Shown here: piece by piece, positions 19,380 through 27,719 of the stretch
Position numbering within the stretch: position 1 is the stretch's first letter
How the letters are laid out: the number at the start of each line of letters is the position of its first letter
Assembly (NCBI GenBank): GCA_020073645.1
Contig: JAIQET010000024.1
Span: forward strand, 1-55,856
Direction: 5' to 3'
Length of the DNA: 55,856 nt
Origin: Terriglobia bacterium
GTDB lineage: Bacteria; Acidobacteriota; Terriglobia; Terriglobales; Acidobacteriaceae
Translations under genes and position numbers: made by a program
The notes under the pieces: generated by a model
The model's database searches: none
The model's input: the letters and a program-made list of their open reading frames with translations, nothing else
What the model was told of the DNA's origin: nothing

Positions 19380-19790
19380 AGCTGTTCCAGTCGCACCACG
19401 CAGTAGCGATTCCCCTCGTTGCTTTGCCCGGCCGCTCGTCTCGCTGGGTCGTTCTTGGCCGAGGCCTTTTGCCGCGCCATCAACAAGGCGGGCGAGCGAG
19501 CGAGCCCAGGACAGCATCACCTTCTCCACTTGAAGTGCAAGTAGCGTCCTGTCCTGCGACCCAGCGGTTTCGGCCTGACCAAACCGCTGGGCGTCCCGAC
19601 CTCGAACTCCTCCCAGGGCAGCGATTGGTGAGCGAAGATGGCGAAGCGTTGGAGCGGGCCCGAGCCGATCCCAGGCCTGAAACAAACCTAACCGTTCGTG
19701 ACTGCCATGGTCCCTACACAGCGCATGCCGGCGGCTAGAAAAGAGGCCCACCATAAGCGCTTGGCCGAGCGTCATCAACAAGACATACGG
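19380..19790. other. Intergenic region between convergent genes
   Basis: About 410 bases between the ends of the regulator gene and the SH3-domain gene. No ribosome-site-supported gene was seen on either strand. The notable structure is the long hairpin at 19560-19591. Confidence 0.45.
19560..19591. repeat. Perfect 11-bp hairpin
   Basis: CCCAGCGGTTT is matched by AAACCGCTGGG with a 10-base loop. There is no T-run on either flank. It may stop transcription from both convergent genes in a Rho-assisted way, or belong to a small RNA. Confidence 0.6.
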
Positions 19791-20963
19791 TTACGGATGA
19801 AGTGTAGTTTGTTGCAGCGTCGCGTGCGTTGAACTCGGATTCTGAAAGGCAGTCGGCGGATCCAGCGAACATTTTTTCAGGAATGCCGATTGGGTGAGCG
19901 ATCCTTCTGCCCACAGACGAATATCGTCCAGCGCAGCGGCCGCGACCGCGCCGCGCTCATCTACGAAGATGACCACGATGCCATCCACTGAATGCTGCGA
20001 GCTGTGGGCTGCCTCACGGTAACGCTCCAGAAATACGGTCTGCACAAATTGCAACCGGTTTCCAGTGGGAAGATTGAGGACGGTGCCATCCGGCCGGGCC
20101 CACAGGTAAAGCGCTTTCTTGCCTTTTAAGCGGGGCCACTCGCCGGAAAAATCAGAAGCCATCTCGCGGATGATGGTGAAACCCGGCGCACTCGCGCGCG
20201 GTTTGCTCTGCGCATCGTTGGTCGCGACCGGCGTACCGGGCTGTACTTGCGCGCGCTTGACCCAGCCACTGTGGGCGTTGTCGAGTTCCACGCGCAACCA
20301 TGCCCCGCGATGCTCCAGGACCTGGAATTCATCGTCCACCTGGGCGCGCAGGAGCACCGACGCGCTTTCATTGGGCGCGCTCAGGGCTGACACACGCGGC
20401 GTGGTCACAGAAACAAACTCCTGTTCCGGGGTTTGGCTTTTTGACGCCTGCACTTTTTGCAGTTGGTCCTGCAGTTCCGCCAGGCGGCTTTCCGCGCCGA
20501 GGCGCTGAGCGTGAGCAGTGGCGATCCACTGGGCCAGAGTCGCGGCGTCGGCGGCTTTGTCTTTCAGGTACTCGCTCAAACGGTCGAGAAGATCGCTTTC
20601 CAATCGTCCATTCGAATCCAGGGCTCGATAACCAGGCTCGGCATTCGGAGCCACGTACCAGGCGGAAACGTTGGCCTTCACCCGAATCACAGTTCCCCCG
20701 GAGGCCGCCGGCACCAGTTCGATCTTGAACTCATAATAAGGACGTTGGTATTCCTGGACGGGAACTCCCTCCAGCTTGACGAAGCCCTCCAGCGACGGCA
20801 ACCGGCTTCCGGTGTACGCCCCGAGGTTCTGTAACGCTGCTTTGGCTGCCGCGGTTGAGACCGGGAACTCGCGTTCCTGTGCTTCTTTCAGGTCCACGCC
20901 CCAACTGAGAAGAGCGGACGCGAGCAGCAGCGCCAGTGCCATGGCAGACCGGATCGGCTTCAC
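19791..20963 (-). CDS. Secreted SH3-like/coiled-coil envelope protein
   Basis: 390 residues. A signal segment (LALLLASALLSWG) is followed by an alpha-beta region, a short coiled coil around ESRLAELQDQLQKVQ, a bacterial SH3-like domain (VSALSAPNESASVLLRAQVD through GSGWVK-like LDNAHSGWVKRAQVQPG) and a C-terminal domain of about 120 residues that I do not recognise. The GTG at 20963 overlaps the upstream stop as GTGA and has GGAGG seven bases upstream, so translation is coupled to the preceding SH3 gene. Probably periplasmic or outer-membrane associated; function unknown. Confidence 0.8.
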   Translation of the reverse strand: MKPIRSAMALALLLASALLSWGVDLKEAQEREFPVSTAAAKAALQNLGAYTGSRLPSLEGFVKLEGVPVQEYQRPYYEFKIELVPAASGGTVIRVKANVSAWYVAPNAEPGYRALDSNGRLESDLLDRLSEYLKDKAADAATLAQWIATAHAQRLGAESRLAELQDQLQKVQASKSQTPEQEFVSVTTPRVSALSAPNESASVLLRAQVDDEFQVLEHRGAWLRVELDNAHSGWVKRAQVQPGTPVATNDAQSKPRASAPGFTIIREMASDFSGEWPRLKGKKALYLWARPDGTVLNLPTGNRLQFVQTVFLERYREAAHSSQHSVDGIVVIFVDERGAVAAAALDDIRLWAEGSLTQSAFLKKCSLDPPTAFQNPSSTHATLQQTTLHP

Positions 20964-21820
20964 TGGCCCACCTCCAACATCAACCGGTAAACCCACCCCT
21001 GCTCTCCGCTGGCTACCTGCACTCGGTACCAGGATCGAGTCTGCAGCAGGACCGTCACCGCCGCACCCTGCGAGAGCAATTGCAACGTCTCGGACTGGTT
21101 GTAGGGCTCCGCTTTGAGATCTGCGCTCGCGGTCCTGACGCGGCCCGGTTTACCTGCTTGCAGCGCTTGTATCTTGCTCTGGAATTCTTGCTCTTTGGCG
21201 TTGACGGCCTTCAGTTGCTCCCGCTCCTGGTCCAGTTCGGCCTGAAGCTGGCTCAGCTTCTGTGCTTGTTCGGCGTTCGCCGCGTCCTGACGCTGCTTGG
21301 CCTCTCGATCCTCGATGTCCTTGATCTCGTCCGAGATGGCAAGAAACTCGGCATTTTCCACGGTGCCATCCGAAGGGTGGAAATGATGGTGGTTGTCTTC
21401 CTGAAAGACGGCATCAATGGTAAGCCGAGTGGTTTTGGGACCGAGTGCGTTTACGACATAACGCACCGCCAATGTGCCCATGTCGTTGGAATCATAGAAA
21501 TGTTCGGGCGCGATGGTTTGCGCGCGCACCTTGTAGAGCACTGTTCCGGGAGCAGGCGGGGTCTTGAAGGCACTGCAGGTCTTGGCAGGACTCGCGCCCT
21601 GCACTTCACTGGTGCCGCGGTACTCTGACGTGCCCCGGATGATGCCGTCTTCGCTCACTGCCTGGATGACCTGGAGCACCCGATCATAGGGCTCATCCAA
21701 GTCGATCGAGAAGCTCTCGCCATAATGGAGATGAGGATGGGAGCGGGCCCTGGCCGGCGTCAGCAACAGCAGCACGCCCGCAACGACCAAAAGCCCCACA
21801 CTACCTGGCCGAGTACTCAT
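20960..21820 (-). CDS. Secreted coiled-coil/SH3 envelope protein
   Basis: 286 residues. A signal peptide (GLLVVAGVLLLLTPARA) is followed by a beta-rich domain with a His-rich HHHFHPSDG segment, a coiled coil (about 165-225) and a C-terminal SH3-like domain (RVRTASADLKAEPYNQS to GEQGWVYRLMLEV). SH3b domains of this kind usually bind peptidoglycan or wall peptides. Its ATG overlaps the stop of a candidate 52-residue frame upstream, and its stop overlaps the next SH3 gene, so the three may be one unit. Confidence 0.8.
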   Translation of the reverse strand: MSTRPGSVGLLVVAGVLLLLTPARARSHPHLHYGESFSIDLDEPYDRVLQVIQAVSEDGIIRGTSEYRGTSEVQGASPAKTCSAFKTPPAPGTVLYKVRAQTIAPEHFYDSNDMGTLAVRYVVNALGPKTTRLTIDAVFQEDNHHHFHPSDGTVENAEFLAISDEIKDIEDREAKQRQDAANAEQAQKLSQLQAELDQEREQLKAVNAKEQEFQSKIQALQAGKPGRVRTASADLKAEPYNQSETLQLLSQGAAVTVLLQTRSWYRVQVASGEQGWVYRLMLEVGQ

Positions 21821-21975
21821 GACCGGTTTGCCTGAACAGCCAGGTATTTGCCGACACTGTCGCTCTTGTGCTTTTCCGCTGTAGTCACGGTGCTTTGCTC
21901 CCTCGCCTGCGCCCTCAGTGAGCCACGTTCAACAGATAGACCAACGACACCACAAACATCCAAACAGCACGTCAT
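21817..21975 (-). CDS. Candidate 52-residue protein coupled to the SH3 genes
   Basis: ATG at 21975 lies four bases after GGAGG. The frame of 52 codons ends in a TGA that overlaps the next ATG as ATGA. The N-terminus has three Cys (MTCCLDVCG) and a short hydrophobic stretch; the rest is hydrophilic. I do not recognise it. The strong ribosome site and the exact ATGA overlap argue for a real gene; the lack of a recognisable family argues for caution. Confidence 0.45.
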   Translation of the reverse strand: MTCCLDVCGVVGLSVERGSLRAQAREQSTVTTAEKHKSDSVGKYLAVQANRS

Positions 21976-22303
21976 TTTACCTCCGCGCCGCCGGATTCGA
22001 GATGGTCGTCGCTGGAGGTGCAGAGCGAACTTCGGGAGAGTGGATCTGACATGGCCGAGGGAACAGGACGATCACGCCGCGACTCTCATGCAGCAACTGC
22101 CGGAGAGTGGTCATGGTCCCCATTCTCCTCCGGATGGAACGCTTATTATTTCTGCATGTTAAGTGTGTCTGCCCAGGCGAACTCGGGAGCACGTAAGCGC
22201 GTAGGTCCCCCCTGGATTGCCCCCTGACAGTCTTTGAGTTGGCGACAATGGGTCCGCGACGCGGCGGAAGACGGATGGTTTCTTATTGCGTTTCGACGCG
22301 GAA
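21976..22303. other. Intergenic region with promoter of the SH3 unit
   Basis: About 328 bases between the end of the sigma-54 activator gene and the candidate small gene, both leftward. It must include the promoter of the SH3 unit if that unit is independent. I saw no clear -35/-10 pair, terminator or gene. Confidence 0.35.
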
Positions 22304-23707
22304 TTACTCTCCGGTCGCTCTGATTCCGTACTTGTTCAGCTTATAAGCGAGGGCACTGCGGGACAGTCCCATGCGCCGCGCGGCCTCGGCCTGCGCTCCA
22401 CCCGTGGCGGTGAGTGTGCGCACGATGAGTTCCTTCTCGGTTTGCTCCAGGAGAGCGGTCAGATCGAAGGAGTCGCCCACCGAACCCGCAACCGGCTGGA
22501 CGGCGCTGTGACCGTTGCCGTGAGCCACGGCAGCCATGGCGGCGCCTTGGGGCACAGGAAAGTCCTCCACCCCGATCTCACCGTGCTCGGAGAGGATGTA
22601 AGCACGCTCGATCAAGTTCCTGAGCTCGCGGACATTTCCTGGAAACGCGTAGCGCTGCAGTGCCTCCACGGCTTGCGGGCTGATCTTTCTTGCCGGCAGC
22701 TTGAGCTCCATGGCGACTTGCCGGGAAAACATGTCACAAAGCCCGGGGATATCCTCACGCCGTTCGCGCAAGGGCGCCAGATGAATGGGCACCACTGCCA
22801 GGCGATAGAAGAGGTCTTCGCGGAAGAGACCCTCGCGTACCCGCTGCTCGAGGTTGCGGTGCGTGGCCACCAAAACCCGGACGTCCACCGTGCGCGGGCG
22901 GGTTGAGCCGACGCGCAGCAGTTGGCCGTCGGTTAGAATCCGCAGCAGCTTGGCTTGCGCCGCCGGCGACATCTCGCCTGCCTCATCCAGGAAGAGCGTG
23001 CCTTCGTGGGCGGCCTCAAACAGGCCCTGGCGCGTGCGGTCCGCGCCGGTGAATGCACCCTTTTCGTGGCCAAACAGTTCGCTTTCCAGTAGGGTCTCCG
23101 TGAAGGCGGCGCAATTCACGGCTACGAAGGGCCTGGCGGCTCGGGGGCTGTTGCGATGGATGGCGCGGGCCACCAGTTCTTTGCCGGTGCCGGTTTCGCC
23201 GGTGATCAGCACAGTGGCGTTGGTGGGGGCGACCCGGGCAATCTTTTCACGCACGTCGCGAATGGCCGCGCTCTCGCCGGAGATTTCGGAGGCGCCCTCC
23301 AGGCGCACAACCGCGTCCTTGAGCCGTTCGTTCTCGCGCAGCAGGCGAGTGCGCTCCCAGGCGCGCCGCGCCGTGGCCCGGATCACTTCCGGCTGAAACG
23401 GCTTGGTGAGGAAGTCAAAGGCCCCGTGCCGCATACTCTCGACGGCGAGTTCGATGCTGGCTACAGCGGTCAGGAAAATCACTGAAAGGGTGGGGTCGGC
23501 CTCGCGCGCGGCCGCCAATACCGCGAGCCCTTCACCGTCCGGCATCTTCTGGTCGGTGAAGACCACCTCGTAATCGTTGGCGGCGAGGCTGCGCCGGGCC
23601 TCATCCACACCCGACGCTTCCCATATCTCGTGCTTGTCCTGGCGAAGGTTCGAAGCCAGGATGCGCCGCATGTTGGGTTCGTCATCGACGATCAGAATTC
23701 TTGCCAT
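22304..23707 (-). CDS. Sigma-54-dependent response regulator (NtrC/PilR type)
   Basis: 467 residues. The receiver domain (1-120) has acidic VDDE and phospho-acceptor Asp52 in FTDQKMPDG, with TKPF after it. The AAA+ domain has Walker A GETGTGKE (170-177) and GAFTGA (217-222), the loop that contacts sigma-54. The C-terminal Fis-type helix-turn-helix (about 425-465) contains AEAARRMGLSRSALAYKLNK. The gene is 15 bases downstream of the histidine kinase gene. The multihaem cytochrome locus begins on the other side of that kinase, with -24/-12-like elements before each cytochrome gene, so these are likely targets. The pilin genes are another possible target. Confidence 0.95.
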   Translation of the reverse strand: MARILIVDDEPNMRRILASNLRQDKHEIWEASGVDEARRSLAANDYEVVFTDQKMPDGEGLAVLAAAREADPTLSVIFLTAVASIELAVESMRHGAFDFLTKPFQPEVIRATARRAWERTRLLRENERLKDAVVRLEGASEISGESAAIRDVREKIARVAPTNATVLITGETGTGKELVARAIHRNSPRAARPFVAVNCAAFTETLLESELFGHEKGAFTGADRTRQGLFEAAHEGTLFLDEAGEMSPAAQAKLLRILTDGQLLRVGSTRPRTVDVRVLVATHRNLEQRVREGLFREDLFYRLAVVPIHLAPLRERREDIPGLCDMFSRQVAMELKLPARKISPQAVEALQRYAFPGNVRELRNLIERAYILSEHGEIGVEDFPVPQGAAMAAVAHGNGHSAVQPVAGSVGDSFDLTALLEQTEKELIVRTLTATGGAQAEAARRMGLSRSALAYKLNKYGIRATGE

Positions 23708-23722
23708 CTAGGTCCCTTATTT

Positions 23723-25018
23723 CTACAGATGCCCGTTGGTGACCGGCAAGGTCAGCGAAAAACAAATCCCCTCGGGCCCGTTCGCGGCCAGCGTCAGGTC
23801 GCCGCCATGGGCGCGTGCGATGTTACGTGCAATTGCCAGGCCAAGCCCGCTGCCCAGCGGCCTCGTGGTGAAGAACGGTTCGAAGATCCGCGAACGCGTC
23901 GGCTCGGGAATCGGAGCGCCACGGTTTTCGATGTCAATGCATACCCGCTCATGGCCGTTCTGCACTCGCAGCCAAACCGTCCCGTTCGCCGGAGAAGCCT
24001 CCACCGCATTCATCACCAGGTTGATCAGGGCTTGCTGCAGTTGCCCGGTATCCGCTGCTGCCACGACCGTTTCCGGCGCCTCCACCCGGAGCTGCACACC
24101 CTTCTGGCTGGCGTGCGCCCGGCAGGCATCCGCCACGTAAGCCACGGTGTCGGTTACCGGGCTGGGCAGAAGCTTAGGCGGGCGCGGCCGCGCATAGGCG
24201 AGAAAATCGGTGGTGAGGGTCACAAGCCTTGCGGCTTCCTCGGACGCGATCTCGAACATCTCCTCGCGCTCCGGCCCCGAGAGTTGCTTGGCCGTCGCCA
24301 GCGAACTGGCAATCATCGAGACTGGATTGCGGATCTCGTGCGCGATAGCACTGGACAGTCGTCCCACAGCGGCCAGCTTTTCCTCCTGCAGCAATTTCTC
24401 CCGCGTACCTTCCAGCTCAAGCAAGTTGCTTGCCAGACGCATCTCCTTCCGCCGCAGGTCGCTCACCAGGTGCCACACCAGCACGCCCACAATCAGAAAG
24501 GTGAGCGAGGCGATCCCAGCTTCAAAATACTCTCCCATGTCTGCCGGGGGATGGTGCTGGAAGTAGTGCCACACCCACAGGAAGTTGTAGAAATCGGCGA
24601 TGGCCACCACACCCACCACCGTCAATAGGTGGAAGCGGAAGGCGGCCTCGACGATCGGCATAATAAAGAGGACAAAATAGGGACTGTCTTGGTGGTCCGC
24701 TACAAATGTCAGCACTACGGCCAGCACCAGATTCACCAGGATCGAAGCCCAGGTCAGCAGCACCAGCGCGGTCGGGCTCGGTGTCCGCGACATCCTCTGC
24801 ACCCAGACTAATTCCAGCGCTTTCAGCAGAAAGCCCACGCCCAACACGACCACCAGCGCCCGCGTAGGCGTTCCCCAGTACGAGGCGAAGCAGACATGCA
24901 GCAGCAGGAGTACCGCCAGCAGGGCCAGATTCAGAACGATGAAGATCGATTCCTGGCGCTGGAACGAGGCCAGGTCAGAAGCCCGCAGCCATGAGTCTGG
25001 GTACAGTTTCTTGAACAC
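23723..25018 (-). CDS. Membrane sensor histidine kinase (PilS/NtrB-like)
   Basis: 431 residues. The N-terminal half (about 24-185) has about six hydrophobic helices with short loops and no large periplasmic domain, as in PilS. The H-box contains His227 in AIAHEIRNP. The ATPase domain has N-box NLVMNAVEA, F-box FEPFFTT and G2 GSGLGLAI. No PAS domain is obvious. It is the first gene of a two-gene unit with the sigma-54 activator. The signal is unknown; the membrane sensor could respond to membrane, redox or pilin state. Confidence 0.93.
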   Translation of the reverse strand: MFKKLYPDSWLRASDLASFQRQESIFIVLNLALLAVLLLLHVCFASYWGTPTRALVVVLGVGFLLKALELVWVQRMSRTPSPTALVLLTWASILVNLVLAVVLTFVADHQDSPYFVLFIMPIVEAAFRFHLLTVVGVVAIADFYNFLWVWHYFQHHPPADMGEYFEAGIASLTFLIVGVLVWHLVSDLRRKEMRLASNLLELEGTREKLLQEEKLAAVGRLSSAIAHEIRNPVSMIASSLATAKQLSGPEREEMFEIASEEAARLVTLTTDFLAYARPRPPKLLPSPVTDTVAYVADACRAHASQKGVQLRVEAPETVVAAADTGQLQQALINLVMNAVEASPANGTVWLRVQNGHERVCIDIENRGAPIPEPTRSRIFEPFFTTRPLGSGLGLAIARNIARAHGGDLTLAANGPEGICFSLTLPVTNGHL

Positions 25019-25112
25019 GTGCTCGTTTCTCCTGCGCTGACCCGAGCAGCGCAGACGCTATGCTGCAAGTTTAGTGGAAGAGGGCTCGTCCGATGCTATT
25101 CCCGAAGTCTAG

Positions 25113-25128
25113 TCACATAGATGTGTGA
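25113..25128. promoter_or_regulatory. Palindrome TCACA-N6-TGTGA
   Basis: The two half-sites face outward compared with the Crp consensus (TGTGA-N6-TCACA). It lies 17-32 bases upstream of the -24-like element and about 100 bases upstream of the kinase gene start on the other strand. It may be an operator for either direction. Confidence 0.4.
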
Positions 25129-25144
25129 TGGTCCTCACGTCGGA

Positions 25145-25160
25145 TGGTTGCCCGATTGCT
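25145..25160 (+). promoter_or_regulatory. Sigma-54-like -24/-12 element before the 23-haem cytochrome
   Basis: TGG at 25145-25147 and TTGC at 25156-25159, with GG and GC separated by exactly ten bases as in TGGCAC-N5-TTGC. The CAC part of the -24 box does not match (TTG). A start near 25171 would give a long leader of about 235 bases. Confidence 0.4.
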
Positions 25161-25406
25161 AAAGGTGCGGAAGACCGCAATTCCCAAATTGGGTGTCAGG
25201 ACAACCCGAGGGTGCACTTTCGGTGACTTTTGCATCGGAGCTCTCATTGCTACACTCCAGGAACTCACTTCGTGCCATCGCGACGCAGCAAAACGAAGGG
25301 CCTCTGTTCGGCGAGGGGGCGTGACCTGTTGCACTATCTGAAGTCAGGCGGTTGGGGCCAATTCAGACGGTCGGTACTGGCGGGGAGCCTTGGACCTGTC
25401 TTCCCG

Positions 25407-27488
25407 ATGCGGGCAGCGCAACCGCGGCTGCTCGTCGCCGTGGTCATAGGCTTGCTGCTGGGGCTCACCCCGGCGCCAGCGCAGATTTCGCCGGGACCTC
25501 TTTCCCGCCCGCACCAGTCCTTGAGCGGCGCCACCAACTGCGCCAGTTGTCACAAGCTGGGTGCGGGAGCAGCCAACTTCAAATGCCTCGATTGCCACAC
25601 CGAGATTGCTTCGCGCCTGGCCGCCCATAAGGGCCTGCATGCTTCCTATCACATCGCCGCAGGCTCCAGCCAGGAATGCGTGCGCTGCCACTCCGAGCAC
25701 AACGGGGAAGACTTTCCCCTCATCAAGTGGGACCCAAATACCTTCGACCATAAGCAAACCGGATACGCGCTCGAGGGCAAGCACGCCGGCCTGGCCTGCA
25801 GCAAGTGCCACACCGCGGCACACGTGGCTCCGTCCGAGCGCTCGGCGATCAAGGTCAAGGATCTGACGAGAACTTTCCTGGGGGTTTCCCCGAACTGTAC
25901 CACCTGTCACCAGGACCAGCACCAGGGCCGCTTGGGCGCGAACTGTCTCCAGTGCCACACCTACAACGACTGGAAAACGGTAACTGTCGGCCAGTTTGAT
26001 CATTCGAAGACGCGCTATCCCCTGACTGGACTACACGCCCAGGTGGCTTGCCAGAAATGTCACACCCCGGGGCCGGACACTAAGCCCCGCTACACCGGCA
26101 TCGCCTTCGGCAAGTGCTCGGATTGCCACTCCGATCCGCACCACGGAAGTTTCGTCCAGGGCTGCCAGGCCTGCCACAACACCATCGGGTGGAAGAAGGT
26201 TTCCACCGAAGCGGTCAACGAGCGATTCGATCACTCGAAGACCAAGTATCCCTTGCTGGGCAAGCACACGACGGTAGAGTGTGTGCAATGCCACGCTGGC
26301 GGAGACTTCAAGAAGCCGCTGGCCTTCGAGAAGTGCATGGATTGTCACAAGCCTGATCCGCACAACGGGCAATTCGCCAAGCGCCCCGGAGGTAGTGAGT
26401 GCGCCTCTTGCCATACGGTAGAGGGCTTCAAGCCCGCCAAGTTCACGGTGAACGACCACGCGTCGTCGGCTTACCCGCTGGAAGGGAAACACGCCACCGT
26501 GCAGTGCGATCAATGCCATATTCCCAAGGGCAAAGACACGCTGTTCAAGATCAAGTTCCAGCATTGCACCGATTGCCACAAGGATCAGCATGCCGGCCAG
26601 TTTGTCGCGGCGCCGTACCTCAACGCTTGTGATCGTTGCCATAACCTGCAGGGATTCCGCCCATCCACCTTCACCCTGGCGCGGCACAAGGAAACCCATT
26701 TCGTACTAACCGGAGGCCATATCGCCGTTCCGTGCGGCGACTGCCACAAAGAGTATTCCGACGTCGAGCCCAAGCCGGCGGTCCTCTATCATTGGGACAG
26801 TCTTTCCTGCGTCACCTGCCATGCCGATCCGCACAAGGGACAGTTCAAGGAGCGTATGCTGCAGGCGCGAGCCGGTGGCAAAGCGGCCGGGTGCGAGGCG
26901 TGCCACACCACGAAATCCTGGAAGGAGCTCTCAGGCTTTGACCATTCCAATACCTCCTTCCCGCTGATCGGCGCCCATCGCGCCACAGCCTGCATGGACT
27001 GCCATAAGCCACCTAACCTGGAAACCAGGTTGATCAACGTGGATTTCAAGGCCGCGCCCACCAAGTGCGAGGAGTGCCATGAAGATGTCCACGGCAAGCA
27101 GTTCGCGAAAAACGGGGTGACCGCTTGCGCCGATTGCCACAACAGCGCGAAGTGGAAGCCGTCGCTGTTTGATCATGACAAGCGCACTCAATTCGCGCTG
27201 CAGGGGGTGCATCGCAACGTGCGCTGCGAGCGCTGCCACACATTGACCCGCGTGGTCGAGGGCAAAACCGTACTCTTCTACAAGCCGACTCCGAAGGACT
27301 GCGCCACCTGTCACGGACCAACCATCCAGGGAGCTTTGTTCATTCCCTACTGGGAAATCAGCGCCACGACTGAAGTGGCCAAAGTGCCTGCCAGACGGGG
27401 GTTCCCGCCATATCCCTCAGGCTGCTCAGTTTTCGTGCACAAATTTCTGTACACGTTAAGAAATTTGAACGGGAAATGTCGTGCGTAA
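25407..27488 (+). CDS. 23-haem c-type cytochrome
   Basis: 693 residues from the ATG at 25407, chosen because it directly opens a signal peptide (RLLVAVVIGLLLGLTPAPAQ); no strong ribosome site is visible. I count 23 CxxCH motifs. They occur within a loose repeat whose marker is FDHSKT.YPL.G.HA.V.C..CH, with many extra His residues that can serve as distal ligands. The product is exported and would be periplasmic or extracellular. The last CxxCH (CATCHG) is followed by a tail of about 58 residues without haem sites that looks unlike the rest and is encoded by AT-richer DNA. It heads a rightward locus with another polyhaem cytochrome and a barrel protein. The electron partner is unknown. Confidence 0.92.
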   Translation: MRAAQPRLLVAVVIGLLLGLTPAPAQISPGPLSRPHQSLSGATNCASCHKLGAGAANFKCLDCHTEIASRLAAHKGLHASYHIAAGSSQECVRCHSEHNGEDFPLIKWDPNTFDHKQTGYALEGKHAGLACSKCHTAAHVAPSERSAIKVKDLTRTFLGVSPNCTTCHQDQHQGRLGANCLQCHTYNDWKTVTVGQFDHSKTRYPLTGLHAQVACQKCHTPGPDTKPRYTGIAFGKCSDCHSDPHHGSFVQGCQACHNTIGWKKVSTEAVNERFDHSKTKYPLLGKHTTVECVQCHAGGDFKKPLAFEKCMDCHKPDPHNGQFAKRPGGSECASCHTVEGFKPAKFTVNDHASSAYPLEGKHATVQCDQCHIPKGKDTLFKIKFQHCTDCHKDQHAGQFVAAPYLNACDRCHNLQGFRPSTFTLARHKETHFVLTGGHIAVPCGDCHKEYSDVEPKPAVLYHWDSLSCVTCHADPHKGQFKERMLQARAGGKAAGCEACHTTKSWKELSGFDHSNTSFPLIGAHRATACMDCHKPPNLETRLINVDFKAAPTKCEECHEDVHGKQFAKNGVTACADCHNSAKWKPSLFDHDKRTQFALQGVHRNVRCERCHTLTRVVEGKTVLFYKPTPKDCATCHGPTIQGALFIPYWEISATTEVAKVPARRGFPPYPSGCSVFVHKFLYTLRNLNGKCRA

Positions 27489-27513
27489 ATTCTGCGAACG
27501 TTCGAAGAAGTTA

Positions 27514-27533
27514 CATGTACTCAGAAGTACATG
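27514..27533. repeat. 8-bp hairpin, 4-base loop
   Basis: Arms CATGTACT and AGTACATG are separated by CAGA. There is no T-run, so it is less likely a terminator than an activator or repressor site. It lies about 95-115 bases upstream of the -24-like element, a usual distance for a sigma-54 activator site. Confidence 0.5.
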
Positions 27534-27627
27534 CTGAACCTGCCAGAAATTTGAACGTAGCGCGCATTGGCCCATTGAACACTCACTTGCGTAACTTTCG
27601 ATTGAGTGCACAACCAATTACCCTAAC

Positions 27628-27643
27628 TGGGCGTCGAATTGCA
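27628..27643 (+). promoter_or_regulatory. Sigma-54-like -24/-12 element before the 31-haem cytochrome
   Basis: TGG at 27628-27630 and TTGCA at 27639-27643, with GG-N10-GC spacing. A start near 27654 would give a leader of about 65 bases. The -24 box is TGGGCG rather than TGGCAC. Confidence 0.45.
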
Positions 27644-27719
27644 TAACTAATTTCAGCCGTCCCCTTCGTCTTCATTACTTTTTCATTCTTACTGCATTTG
27701 TGGTTGGGTCGAATCCGCT

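Larger units (their letters stand above)
25019..25406. promoter_or_regulatory. Divergent control region between the two-component genes and the cytochrome locus
   Basis: About 388 bases. It contains a 16-base palindrome (25113-25128) and a -24/-12-like element pointing right (25145-25160). A coding frame continues upstream of the chosen cytochrome start, but it lacks a signal peptide at its own N-terminus, so I treat that part as leader. Confidence 0.5.
27489..27719. promoter_or_regulatory. AT-rich spacer with several palindromes between the two cytochrome genes
   Basis: This spacer and the last coding bases before it are clearly richer in A/T than the flanks. It has CGAACGTTCG (27495-27504), an 8-bp hairpin CATGTACT-CAGA-AGTACATG (27514-27533), and, just inside the gene, an imperfect 20-base palindrome (27435-27454). 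The 13-base sequence AGAAATTTGAACG occurs directly repeated at 27459-27471 and 27545-27557. A -24/-12-like element follows at 27628-27643. Confidence 0.5.

Noticed and set aside
19035..19781. 248-codon minus-strand frame at the end of the TPR regulator
   Set aside because: Mostly antisense to the TPR gene and reads into the gap without a ribosome site or family pattern.
27459..27557. Insertion-sequence or attachment-site direct repeats
   Set aside because: The 13-base repeat enclosing 73 bases has no transposase nearby and no terminal inverted repeats; treated only as a possible control or scar sequence.
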